From the NCBI GenBank assembly GCA_025331435.1, contig JAIWNI010000016.1, forward strand, positions 248,001 through 312,000: a DNA stretch of 64,000 nucleotides, in the 5' to 3' direction. The translations under genes were made by a program, and so were the position numbers. The stretch comes from Choanephora cucurbitarum (lineage: Eukaryota; Mucoromycota; Mucoromycetes; Mucorales; Choanephoraceae). Each line of letters begins with the position of its first letter. Position 1 is the first letter of the stretch. Under the pieces are notes generated by a model that saw only the letters and a program-made list of their open reading frames with translations, was not told where the DNA came from and ran no database searches. Of the stretch, positions 31,801-44,416 are shown piece by piece.

Positions 31801-33482
31801 TTAGCGTGTCTGAATACGATCATTTTCTGTAGGACAATAAATAGGTGCTTTAGGGTCATACAGGAGTGTTTGTTGTTTTTGATCTGGCAACATAAACATC
31901 ATATTCCAAAGCATCTTAGACATCCATTCATGCGCTAATACGGAAGGATGAAAACAATCAATGTTGCTATAAAGAGTGAGTCATCACGTCATTCAATTCC
32001 AAAGCTGACAACCTTACCTGATAGCTTCAATGGGGAAACTGAGGATATCTATCAACAAGGGCTGGAAGACCACAGTGAAATTGTCGTCTTCTCCTGATGT
32101 CTGAAAGTGGCTTGTGACATCCTTTAACGCACTATTGTATTGCGGGTGCAGGGTGGCCATCAGTGTTCGGTTGGTAACACTATGCGAACATTCACACATA
32201 TGATCATGGCCAACAAAACTACTGCCTCGAATAGGTCGACAATACTCTGCGTAATTGGAACTAGACACCACAATATCTTGAACTCGCATGATACCAACTT
32301 TTTTAAAAAAGAAAAATGTTAGCTTAATATCATTTCAATATCAACCACTTTACTGATTTGAATCAAGACATGAGTCATGCTCTTCTTGAGTCGGTCAATA
32401 GCTGCCATCACATTGACACCAAAGGGGACTGGAAGAGAGGTGAATTCGGTACACGAGTGACAGATATCATTGGATCCAATAAACACAGTCAACAGTTTCC
32501 AATCAGTAGGCTCAACTTCGCCTGTATCATACAAGTCTTCAAGTTGATCTAACAAATAATCGATTTCATGATCTAAATTTAAGCTACGGGCGCCTGACTG
32601 AGCTGCATTCAGTCGGTCTATGTTGGGTCTATATTGTCCTTGAGGACACATTTGATTACCTAGCATATCATTCTATGAATCATGGGAATAGTTAGAGGAA
32701 TATAAGCTGGTTCTTACCGAAACAGACAGAAATCAAATGTTCGCCTACAGAAGATCCATTCAGACGATGAGCATAATAGTTTAATATGTTGGGCATAGTC
32801 ACTGCACCAGGATCCTATGGATAGACAGGTTGAATTCAACTACAAGATGAAATAAACTAGAAATACATACACCTCCTATAGCAAATGAAACACCTCTATT
32901 CTCATATAGATTTTCGAAATTAAAAAAGGACTTCTGAATGCCTTTAGCACCAAAACCAGCCATTACACTAGATCATCTCATCAGTATCCTGTATTTCTGA
33001 AGCATCTGTTGTTACCTATCACCAATACCAGCTACTATTCGAATATCATCTGGTCTAAGGTCATGTACACTTTTGGCAGGAGACGTTCTAGGTGCTAAAA
33101 ATGGACAGCCAATATCAAGAGGGACTTCAATACCCACTTTTGGATTTGTCGTGTTCTGTCTATTAGCAATGGTTGCTGTCAACACAAGAGGCGTAAATGG
33201 CAAGATAAACAAATAAGTCATGAGCATCATCGCAAGGGATGCAAAGCCAAATAGAGGCAACATATCAGCAAAACCTTCAAAATGATGGTAAGCAGATGCA
33301 GTATAGAGATTAGATTGGTCAGTAGGTTGTGTTAAATTTGCCTCTTGTTGATCTTTAGGTAATAGACGAGAAGAAGTTTTAGAGAAAGAGGCAACAAATG
33401 ATTTGCCTTTAACATAAAACATGACACTGTTTAAAGAGAACAAATAGCCATGGTTTGATTTCTTTTTTATAGGTAGCTTCAA
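31801..33482 (-). CDS. Membrane-anchored GDSL (SGNH) lipase, phospholipase B1-like
   Basis: Predicted phospholipase/lipase resembling one repeat of animal PLB1. Six exons: complement(31801-31966, 32018-32297, 32354-32659, 32718-32814, 32871-32967, 33016-33482), 470 aa. SGNH blocks: GIGDSVMAGFGAKG (block I serine, codon split by intron 1), DPGAVTMPN and SVGEHL (block II region), VFIGSNDICHS (block III Asn) and NIDCFHPSVLAHEWM (block V Asp/His). The donor GTATGT at 32869-32870, rather than the nearby GTGTAT, keeps the frame into DPGAVTMPN. An N-terminal basic segment and a hydrophobic stretch (GFASLAMMLMTYLFILPFTP, ~residues 78-97) suggest a type II anchor with the enzyme outside or in the lumen. 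A later ATG at 33422 is a possible alternative start. Confidence 0.88.
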
Positions 33483-33511
33483 GGCGTATACAAAAAGGAG
33501 TAAGATATAGA

Positions 33512-34844
33512 TTAGTAAAATGATGCGTTTGGTAATAGTCGATAGATTTGAACGCCTGTTTCTAATGTCATGGCTGGTACTAGTTCATCATCTAAATCAT
33601 CTTGCCCTTGATATTTGAGGAGAGTCAGGTCAAAATGTTGAGCACACAAGGACCAAAATCGATCCTCTTCTGATGCAGTCAGTCCTCTTCGTTTATAACC
33701 AATGTAAATACGTGTGTGTTTTGTACTTAAGTCAACAAAGGCTTTCACTAGATCTTCAAAGAATTGAGCTTCATACAAGACATCAGAGGCAATGATTAAA
33801 TCTGCTTTCCCACAAGCTTTGGCTTGTTCTTGGTTACCCCAAAGTAAATTTCTTGTATTGACTTGTGTCTGCATCAAGAAACGATTGATAGCCAGGTTTT
33901 TGTCAATCAGATCCACAGCCTCGTCCAGTTCAGTGATGGTAATCTTTCCTTCTTGAAGAGTAGACATGTCTTTCATCTTACTAGCTATATATAGACCTAA
34001 CAAACCTGTGCTATTGGGCGTATATGGATTACTTTTTTCTTTTCTTAAAACAAATTCAAATTTACCCTGCACTTAAGTCCAATGTATGCTTTTGATGCAT
34101 ATAGTCTGGATGGTGTTGAATCATCAACTTAATAAAGTCCAACATGACCAGGGCCGAGTCCCATATTTTACCAGGAATACCAGAATCCCACATCTCATGA
34201 ATGGCAACATTGATAGGTGGTTCAACAGAGGCATGAAACAGACGATACCCTTCATACACCATGCTTAATTCATGACCGTTCTGCTGTGGCCATAACTCAA
34301 GAGGCAAGCTGGTATCGTGTTGAACAACAAGATCAGGCACGATCTCCACAGGACCAATCACAAGAGGTAGGATAGTCTCTAAACTTTTGGTCGTTTGCGA
34401 CTTGGGGAACTGAACAAGTCGAACAGGTCGAATGGATAAAAACCGTTTAGCTCTCTGAACCAAACCTTGCTTGGGTTGAATGCAGAACTCAAATGCACCT
34501 TTACCAGAGCACACAAATCCCGGTACAGCTAAAGTATGTGACAGTTGACCTTCAGTGAACATGCGTGAAGGTCGAATGGCAATAGACCAGTCGGGATCAT
34601 CTAAAAGGGGTGTCATGCTCATCTCGGACGTGGGTGAATGGAGATCGCATGTCACTTCCACTTGACCATCGGGCTCGATATCGGCACGTCGAAAGAGACC
34701 GAGTTCGTTGACCAACAAGAGATCAACTCGGTACCAATGACCAGGTTTTATGTGAGATGCTACAGGCGATCTTAGGTTGATTCGGTAAAGTGAAAAGTGA
34801 CTTTCGAGTTTGGCGCGAAACTCTTGATCTGAAATGGTTTCCAT
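33512..34844 (-). CDS. Seven-beta-strand methyltransferase (Methyltransf_16 type, likely protein-lysine)
   Basis: SAM-dependent methyltransferase of the family containing METTL21/METTL23 and yeast Efm/Rkm-like enzymes. Exons complement(33512-34010, 34066-34844), 425 aa. The 55-nt intron interrupts SAM motif I; splicing gives LDLSAGTGLLGLYIASK. ITITELDEAVDLIDKN is the acidic post-I strand and LIIASDVLYEAQFFEDLV is motif IV of this family. The ~250-residue N-terminal half (from METISDQEF) is beta-rich and not recognised; LPLELWPQQNGHELS precedes the catalytic core. Substrate cannot be read from sequence. The gene lies 29 bp from the lipase gene, both on the minus strand. Confidence 0.8.
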
Positions 34845-35424
34845 TCTGTTAAAAAAAAAGTAACAGACTGTTACCCTTTTTTTTTTTTTAAAAAAAATCA
34901 ATGTTTGGACATTTTCAGTGTTGCTTTTCAGACAAACTTTTGTTTAAAAAAAAGTTGTTATTTCTAAGGGTCAAGGTAATCATGAGTGGTTTCTGTTCTA
35001 CTGATGAATATAAGCGAAAATAGATTCAAGTACAAGCAATTGTGCATCGATTGCTTGATGCATTAGAAAATATGTGTTCTCTTCACTGAAACTAAACGTT
35101 TAAATCAACATCATCATCATCATGGTGCTAGTTTTCTTCTCAGCACACCCTATGACTCCATCAAAGCTGTTGAGGTACTAGATCACATTCAGTTCAACAC
35201 GGTTGTCTGTAGTACATTGTGGCACTGCGACATCAATGCAGCCAACATGATCAAATGATAGCAATTTCACTTTCTATCTAAAGAATCCAAAAGAAGCCTT
35301 TAATGTGCTGTTAAAGTAAATCTCGTCTAATAGCTAACTGTCATGCCAATCATAGTTTCTGATTTAACTAGCTTAGACTGTATAACTCCCTCAATCTCTG
35401 ATTTAAGAAAAAAAACTGTTGAGA
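34845..35424. other. Intergenic region with a possible transposon-protein relic
   Basis: Upstream of the methyltransferase and downstream of TMEM234. Mostly A/T-rich; the stretch 35130-35262 is the candidate relic listed separately. The remainder shows no coding signal. Confidence 0.5.
35130..35262 (+). pseudogene. Possible relic of a TnpB/Fanzor-like C-terminus
   Basis: An open frame reads LSTPYDSIKAVEVLDHIQF, then NTVVCSTLWHCDINAANMIK and a stop. The ending resembles the zinc-ribbon and RuvC-III end (C-x-LWxRDxNAAxNI) seen in TnpB/Fanzor-type and related transposon proteins, with the usual Arg replaced by Cys. Nothing upstream continues the protein: stops precede it within about 50 bp. The match is short and by eye, so it may be chance. 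Confidence 0.3.
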
Positions 35425-36122
<698 letters not shown>

Positions 36123-36147
36123 GGCTTCTTTCACTGGGAACAGAAAG

Positions 36148-36180
<33 letters not shown>

Positions 36181-37111
36181 AAATGGGTTTACAGTTAGAA
36201 TCCCTCTTTTTCTACTTTTGAGATTCCGATAAATGCTTCAAGGAATAAGCTGCTATAGTCAAGTCTGAAAATGCAGATCCTCGAGAATTCGTTTTCTCTA
36301 GCATGGATAACGGTGTTGCAAACAATGTCAGAGCCTGTAGCACAACTGATTTGCTGCTTTGGCTGAGCCAAACTGAACCGGAATCCCAACCGTTGCCTGA
36401 AGCAAAGATAGTTTCGGTTGAAGATGTTGGTTTTTTGCAAGTGGTAACTTTCATTACAGATACAAGTTAGAGGGAAAACTGTCTGTAAGTCGTTGAAGCA
36501 GAAACAGCATTGTCACATCAGAACTTCATTACTGTCATGAGTGAAGGTGCCTGGAATGCGGATCATGATAATTAGTGACAGAGGTATAGTTGTTAACTCT
36601 AGATTTGAACAACACTTGCACTATGATGGAAACAGGACAACTATGTTCGCTACACAACAACCAGTAATTACTAGCGAAAACAATACATTGCAAGCCTGTA
36701 GCCTATTGCTTCCACAGACTTCAACTCATACATGTGAAAGGGCAAAACAACGTATAGAAACATTCCAATGTCTGCCTTGATTACTGCTATTTCTAGGATA
36801 GCTATTCCAGCACACCTTCTCTGTTTTCTCAAAAATCATCAGTTTAGTCCAGCATTGATTTCAATAATAAGCATCTCTTTTGTACAAGAAGCAATGAATT
36901 GACTCCACGCGAGGCATGATTACCAAAGTAAGTAATTTGTTCATCGTTAGTTTTGTTGTTCATTTAGATGAAAAGAAACAAACGATGGTTTTCTCTAAAA
37001 TAAAAGGCAACAGAGCAACATAAGAAAAAGCATGCCTTCAAATAATTTATTGATCATTATGTACAGGGGGGGAGAATGAAAAAATAAATAAACATATTAT
37101 ACAAGATTGCA
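36123..37111. other. Intergenic region, about 1 kb
   Basis: Upstream of TMEM234 and downstream of the F-box gene. GA microsatellite at about 36161-36182. Overlapping short frames on both strands at 36195-36454 and 36541-36780 have no recognisable features. Confidence 0.5.
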
Positions 37112-38186
37112 TTAATTCACTGTGATCTCCATATCTGGTCTCTCTTTCAATAAGACATCAATAGCATGTTGAGAAACATCTGAATTGTTCTCAAGAACAA
37201 GATGTTGGACAACAAAGCGACCTGTCACAAGCGCCTCCAGTGTAACATGAGTTATTTTCGTACGACACAGCTTGAGTGTGTGTAATTTAAGGGACAAATC
37301 AAAGATGCTTTTCACATTGGCATCTTGGATGTCCGGTCCTGCCAATTCAAGCGTGTTCAGTTTGGACAATATAACAAGATAGGGTACGAAATCGGTGCTG
37401 AGATGCCTGCATCGACGGATAGCCAAGGAAACAAGTTGAGGATGTTGTTTGAGAAAGAGGATCAACTCTTCTGGACGAATAGCATCCATATGAGTAATAC
37501 TAAAATGCTGAATTGAAGCAGGTAAGGTTTTTAATGAGGTTGCTTGCAATGGCGTCGTCAAAAGTGAAACGGATCGAAGCTGAGTCATGCCTGAGAAATC
37601 ACAGTCAAACATGAATGGGAAGCTGATCATGCCTCCCATTTCAAGTGATTCTACTTTGTTGCAAAAGCGTCCCATCAGTTGTATTGTGTCAGCGCTTACA
37701 CTCGTTGTATCGCCCAATTTGATCCTGATCAAGTTAGGGCAGTACAAGATCACTCGCTTCATTCGAAGGTCGATTCCATATCGATTGACAGGCGTAAGAT
37801 CTATTTCTTGTACATAGTTGCCATAAGGAAAGACCGAGTTCTCTAATGAAATTGTATTGACGAAACCAATAAACTGAATGTAGTTCTTGAATTGAAAATG
37901 ACTACAAGCTTGTTAGTCTTCTTCTTGTGCTTCCCCCTCTTTGGCATTTATTTTACCTGTACAATCTTTCGCAAATGTAATTCGCCCATGTGCTGCATAC
38001 TCTCATAGCTGTAATGGCAAACTTGTTTGATGGATCTTGGCTTAAGAGGATATCACAGATGATAAACTGAATTTCATAAGGCAATTGTCTTGAGCAATGA
38101 ATACGAGGCCGTTTTGTAGGCTGAGGCTTGACAGCATCTCGATGCTTTCTTAGCAGAGGGAATTTAATTCGGTTTCGTAGAAGCAT
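37112..38186 (-). CDS. F-box protein with leucine-rich repeats
   Basis: Likely substrate-recognition subunit of an SCF ubiquitin ligase. Exons complement(37112-37901, 37957-38186), 339 aa. The F-box is in exon 1: LPYEIQFIICDILLSQDPSN then AMRVCSTWANYICERLYR. The rest has irregular leucine-rich repeats of the AMN1/RNI kind, for example LVSLAIRRCRHLSTDFVPYL, LNTLELAGPDIQDANVKSIF and LHTLKLCRTKITHVTLEALV, ending MEITVN. Fungi of this group carry many such genes; the substrate is unknown. The single intron is 55 nt and joins AG to TCAT in phase. Confidence 0.85.
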
Positions 38187-41100
38187 ACTTTTCGATGAGG
38201 AAGAGAAAGAAGAAAAGAAAAAAAAAGTCCATTTATGCTATCATGGGCAAACTAAATCTGTTTTGAACGGAGACCTAACTTTCCTTTTTGGCAAGTTCAA
38301 TGCTTTTCCTCTGATTGGCTCAAGTCTATTTTTACATCAGCTTAAATTTTTACATTTGCATCATTACAGTATTCGCTTTTCTAAACATGTATTAACGTAG
38401 ATTACCTAATGTATGGCAATTTCGTAAAGAGGTTATTCGGCAGTGCTTTAACAACTTTATCTTTTGATCCCTCTACATACTTGTGCTTGCTTGCTTGTTC
38501 TTGTAGCCTATTTGATCATTTGCCCAAAAGCCTTTGAGTTGATATAAGCTCAGTAAATTTGGAGCACAGTCAATAGACTTGAAATATCTAGTTTTACATT
38601 AACTCAAAATTGTATGAAGCTTGCACAAAGAAAGATTCTGTTGCGATATCAAGGTATCCTCGACATGCTATGCCTTTCACTTACCCTTACATTACGTGCA
38701 TAGCCATACGAACATGCTCACTTACTGTACCTTAATACAATCAGATCCTTGTTTACTTCTGAAATTCCGCTTCTTTGATTGTGCATGGCTAAATTATAAT
38801 CCTAGATGTGAAAGGTAAAAGGATTATCTAGATTTACTGTGCAGCAAAATAAAACTGCCTCAATTCGTTTGTCTTGCTATGTTCTTCAATTGTACATGAT
38901 CAGATAACAGAACACAAGCAAAGGTTTGCAAGGGACTTTCATGGTATGCTTTCGCTGAAATGCAATCTAAATTGCCAAGCATTATTTCTAATTATAGACT
39001 CATTCGAGCAACTTTTCAGTCTTGCCTTATTGCAAAGAAATACTTTACCTTGTGGAGCTCAATTCTTGCTTCTGTAACGCAAGCCAAAACTGGTACATTC
39101 TTTGTATCAGAAGCATTCATCAACATCGCTTTAAGAGACAACCTGTACAAAGTCACGTTATTTGCTTCGATAAAGCTCTCTAAAGAACTTGAAATGTACT
39201 TTTGACTTCTATGTTTTGGTTGAAGCTTGGATCCGTCACAAGTCAAACAGATGTCTTCTTCTCTCGATGATTTCGACCAAAAACAGTTTTGATTCTGAAA
39301 TGAATGCTATTACAGACAAAGTACCTTCTTCACTTGCAATTTTCAGATAGCTCGAAGCGAGTTCATCTGTTTTTTTTTGAGGGTTTCAGCCAAAAGCTTT
39401 TTGATATGACAGTCTTCACTGAAAAGCTATGATATAATCTTTGTTATCATCAATGTACAAAAACTCTGTGTGATGATTTGCGCTATTTTCTCTTGATAGG
39501 CATATATATTAGATTTCTACATACCAATCCGAAAATGGACTGGTTGCATGATGGATTGAGGACGAAAGATGTACCATTGAAATGGCTCAACTTTGATATT
39601 TTATTGTTTATTTTGGCCGGCAATGTGTTTTGCCAATAGATTTATAGTGTTCCGCTCCTTTCTTAATTTTTTTTTTGGTCAAATGGAAGGTAAATACTTT
39701 TTCCAGTTTTTCTTCAGCTTCGTCTATAGGCTACCAGCATCAAAGTAAGAGCATTATTTGGATTGCCGTAAGTAGTATTCGTTGAGGTCATCTCATTCCC
39801 ACCTTTTGATTCTATCGTGATGTACAAATGACAGATATGCTTGACAAACAATGTTTTCCGACTAAAAGCCTCGCATTTGGATCAATAATTATTCTTTGTC
39901 TCTCTATGTTCAAAGATGACTAGGAATATAATGCTGCACACAGTAACTAACCAAAGACTTACAGCAATGTATCAGTTCAATTTAAAAGGAATAATATTGC
40001 CCGCGAGCCCATTTTTCATGGTAATCGATTAATACTGTAACATCTCTTACAAATGCGCAATACCTTTTTTCTGTCAATATCTCCCATCGAACAAGCTCAA
40101 TAAGCATTGCAACTGATCTGTATTCCGCTCACCAGTAATTAGCCCAGAGCTATTTTCAGAGCTAAATGAAAGACTTTATGCAAAGATACGCTTGACACTT
40201 GAACAGCAAGAAGCAAAATAGAGAAGATTCAGATCTGTGACCATAAATTAAAACTTCTTAAAAAGAAGGCTGATGATCTCAAAGAAGCGTACAAAAACGA
40301 GGTTTTGGCCAGTCATCACAGCTTAGAAAGGCTGTAAGAAGTTGTTCTCATGTATGGAGAAAGCCGATCTTTTTAGAGAATTGTCTGTCCATTTTTTTTT
40401 ACCACAGGTTGAGAATTTTCAGGATCAACTGAGCACTTTAAGATTGATGATGTGAAGGAGAAATCAAGGAACACTCGCAAACGTGTCTACCAAGACCTGA
40501 AGGAACCTGTAACTTATCTGGAGCTATTTGTTTTGCATGAATGCATTGATCTTGACTTTGGACACAAGAAGCATCCGCCTCGTTTGCTGAAAGATCCTTA
40601 TAAACCTCATTCCAAAATTAATTTAGAAATTGTTATTGACCAAGACGGATTGATCGCCTGGGCTATGGTCAAACAGTAGCTTTTGAATTATACCGAAACT
40701 TCAAAGACAAGAGCTGTTCATATAGAGACAATGCTTAAGCTTTAACCTCAATTGATGGTATGGATGACTTTGCTATGATTTACCAAATGAATGGAAAAGA
40801 AAAAGGTAGATGCGGTTATAGACGACTATCTGAAAGATTTCATGATAAAGGACATGGTTGCACTGAAATATGGACTTCTATAGTGGCCTGAAGCGTAAGG
40901 TGGATGAGTTGTCTATTGAAAGATCTTCCAAGACTACAAAATGAGAATCTTAATATAAAATACTACTGATAGACTTGACAGAAGATGGATGCGATATTTG
41001 CCACATAGTGTAGTTATTTTTTTTTGTAATGTTTGGACTTTTTTGTTAAGAGAAATATACAAATCACGATACATTCTTAATGCGACATTGACTAGTTTCT

Positions 41101-41748
41101 TATCAAGAGCAGCTGAAAGGCACAGTTCATACAACAATCGTATTGAAATAGCTGGAAAGAGTGTTGGATGTAGCACTTCAAAGGAAACGTAATTTGTTTC
41201 AAGTAAAGTAGAGCTTGTATACTAAAAATGATGAAAGACCATGCCTTTATCTTTCGCTATACAAGCTCGTTTATCCAATGTTAGGACGTTGTTAATAGAA
41301 ACCAACTCACATTTCTCCTATATATCAACAAAGTAATACGGATCAATCATAGGTATTTAGTTGATTTAATGAAGCCTTGAGCGAAGAGCCACTCTTAATT
41401 TGGTGATCGCGTTAGTGGTCATCAAAAACCACACTCACTAATCATATTCTATTCACCTTTGAGTGCCATACAATAAACCAGCTTGTTTTTGAACATCAAC
41501 GTCAGGCAGACATCAACCAAGTAAGCAATACCTTACATAAACCATATCGAAAATTTCGGTCAGTACGCCGATAGAACTTGATGAACAATAGAAACCGTTC
41601 TAGCCAATCATATCGCGTCTTTTCTCTGCGCATGAAATCTTTTTCGGAGAGTACGCCGACCCAACTGCGGTCAATTGATGCGTTTGCATAAAGTCTATTT
41701 AAACTGACTTTTTCTTTTTCTGATTCAAACTCATTATTACCGACAACA
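38187..41748. other. 3.6 kb region with no supported gene
   Basis: Longest empty stretch of the window. Base composition is more even than in other spacers, with few long A/T runs, and several open fragments of 60-80 codons lie on both strands (38621-38818, 38874-39205, 40452-40679, 40989-41192). None has a domain I recognise, and stops interrupt any attempt to chain them with introns. That texture would suit an old, decayed insertion. Towards 41.55-41.70 two copies of AGTACGCCGA sit in the P450 promoter. Confidence 0.5.
41696..41703 (+). promoter_or_regulatory. TATA-like element of the P450 gene
   Basis: TATTTAAA lies 46 nt before the ATG at 41749 and is followed by a pyrimidine-rich tract. 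Two AGTACGCCGA decamers at about 41562 and 41650 lie further upstream and might be regulator sites. Confidence 0.45.
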
Positions 41749-43845
41749 ATGTTTACTGAAACCGCTCTACAAGTCTATCACCAAATGGCCGAAAAGGTCT
41801 TACCTATCCTCAAAAGACAGCCCAAGTCTTCCTACATTGGAGCAGCTCTCGTGTTTCTTCTAATAGCCGAAATTCGGAGACAACTTTCAGTTCCTAAACA
41901 TCTGAAAAAGTTTCCAACAATTGGTGTTCTTACATTAATGAAATCCTTTATGCGTAATGACTCGGTTATCGAACGACACAACCGATTAGTGGCACCTATT
42001 GTTAAACAAGGACATAAATTTTACGCTGTAAGAATCAAAGAAAAAAGGGGAGGGAAAGCAAGAGTTTTTTTTTCTGATTGATTATGAACACAATGACCTT
42101 AGGCTAAAATACCTTTCGATTGGTCATTATCTATTGTTGATCCAGAAATAGCCAAAATCATGTTGATGAAATCAGGTAAATTCAAGTCTTTGTGAATAGT
42201 ATCCTTCTTCTTTTGTCTAATCTATGATATGTATACATCAAGATGCATTTCCCAAATCTCAAGGCTTCACTCAAAAGCTTGGTGATAGTAGTCTTATCGT
42301 TCGTTTTACCGGTAGAGATAATGTTTCGATTTCCAATGGTCATGTATGGAAAAGACAGCGCAAAGTAAGTTTTGTGTTTCAAACTGAATTCTATCCATTG
42401 TATGACGCGCCTTTTACTGAGTTGACCTTCTTAGTTCATGAACCCAGCCTTCCGTCGATCAACACCTATCAAGACATTTGGCGAACTAACGCTAAAGTTC
42501 TTTGATTGTGTGGATGAACAACCTCAAGATTTCCCTGCTGCCATCAAACTTAAAAACTACACATTAGACGCTTTAGGAATAGCTGCTTTTGGTAAGTAAA
42601 GACCTTGTACTTACTGTTGCCTTTGTTATTGACAGTTTAAACATGTAGATTTTGATTTCAAATCTCTTTCTGGTGATCCTGAAGGTTGGACCGAAATTTA
42701 CAATGTTATCATGAAAGGCATGTTTGATCCTTGGGTATTTTTGTTTGGAAAGATGGAATTTATATTACAGTATATCATACCATCAAAAAGAGAATGTATC
42801 AAGGCGGTTGTCAAGTTCAACAAGATGCTGGTGGAGATGGCAGACAAAAGGCGACAAGAGATACAAAATGGCGAAAAGTCAAATACACCCACCAGCGAAA
42901 AGGATCTTTTGACTTTAATGATTGAAGCTGAGATGGAGGAAGGCATCATGACTACAAACGAAGAGCTTAGGGAAAATATTGCGTTGTTCTTTTTAGCAGG
43001 TAACATAGGCTAGATTGTGGGGATATACTAAAGATTTGTTTCTTTACTCATTCTGCTCTGTAAAAAAAAATAGGTCAGGATTCAACGGGTAATTCTCTAA
43101 GCTTTTGCTTATATCATCTTGCCAAAAACAAGGTATATTGAACGAACTTGAAAGTATGATGTCAATCGTCTAATGTTATTCAACAGCATGTACAAGACAA
43201 ATTACGAAAAGAAATCATGAGTGTCATGGGCAATAGAGATCTGGATGCTATTCCTACAGTAGAAGACTTTAAAGATATGCCTTATCTCAATATGGTGATT
43301 AAAGAGGTATGCATATTACACATCGCCTGCCTTATTATTTTTTTTTTTGACTTTATACTTCAACTTTAGAACTTGCGTCTTAGTGGTCCAGCCGATCGAT
43401 TTTTAGATCGTGTTGTAGCTGAGGACATTGTTCTGGGTGGTGAACTGATTCCAAAGGGTACTCTAATCACTGTAGATGTGGCGAGCATACATTATAATCC
43501 TGAATACTGGCATGATCCTGAAGTGTTTATTCCCGAACGCTTTGAACCTAATGGTGAATTCGATCAACACGCTGGCGTTGCCTGGTTACCATTTAGCAAC
43601 GGTGCGCGTCAATGTATCGGTATGAATTTCAGTCTGGCAGAACAACGGGTCTTTTTGACAATGTTATGTAAGTAGCATTTAGGGATCATGTTCTGGTACA
43701 GTTGTCTCATTTCTTTCTCTCTGTAGTACGACGTTATGAAGTTGGTATCTCCAAAGACTCTATACATTATGATAACATTGTTTACGAACAATCATTTACT
43801 TTTGCACCTTCCAGCCTAACACTGAATTTTACAAAGTTAAATTAA
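41749..43845 (+). CDS. Cytochrome P450 monooxygenase
   Basis: Haem-thiolate monooxygenase, probably ER-anchored through an N-terminal helix (SSYIGAALVFLLIAEI). Nine exons: 41749-42027, 42103-42175, 42243-42364, 42435-42591, 42649-42999, 43074-43132, 43187-43306, 43370-43667, 43727-43845, 525 aa. Landmarks: WKRQRK joined to FMNPAF (C-helix region), the I-helix oxygen motif LAGQDSTGN, K-helix ENLR (the ExxR pair), the PERF motif FIPERFEPNG, and the haem loop FSNGARQCIGMNF with the cysteine ligand. All essential residues are present. Substrate and CYP family cannot be set from the sequence alone; it stands alone with no partner biosynthetic genes. Confidence 0.95.
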
Positions 43846-44416
43846 TTCTCATTTCTGAAACACCCTTTCTTTTTTTTTCTGTACAATTTGCGTTACAATG
43901 ATGATCAATAAAGTGACTTGTGTTACCTGTACCTGAATCATGTCTTTTTTTTTTTATTAAAGGCTCTGTATGACATCAACACAGACTTGGTCGGAACACT
44001 TCCTGATGATTTTTTTTTTGGATAAGTCATTCATCACTTTCTCGACTTTTTTTTAAGTGGTTGATTCATAGTGAGTGTGTGTATAACTCTTTTTTTTTAT
44101 TCACTTGACCTTGTTACTTGCTAACAATTGTATGTTGGTCAATACAACAAAGTAACAAAAAAAAGCCTGGGTGTTGTTACCAACAGTACTCATCAGACCA
44201 GATAAAATTATGCAAATCAAAAACAAAGCCATTCTTCAACTCGTTCCAATCTCCGAACGAAAATACAGTTGTGTCTGCTGAAATAAAAGCAAACATTGGA
44301 TGCAGAGTCGCTGAATCAACAACCTTCCTCCGTCTTCGTTTCGTCCTCTTTTTTTTTTAAAAAAAAAAACCCAGTTATACTCACACACCTATTCCTTATC
44401 AAACACCTTTTGAGAA
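43846..44416. other. Intergenic region between P450 and lipase genes
   Basis: About 570 bp, rich in T and A runs. Contains AATAAA at about 43907, 60 nt after the P450 stop, a likely poly(A) signal. The remainder is the lipase upstream region. No gene seen. Confidence 0.55.

Noticed and set aside
36195..36780. Several 75-80-codon frames on both strands upstream of TMEM234.
   Set aside because: Mutually overlapping, no domain, no plausible splicing into a longer product.
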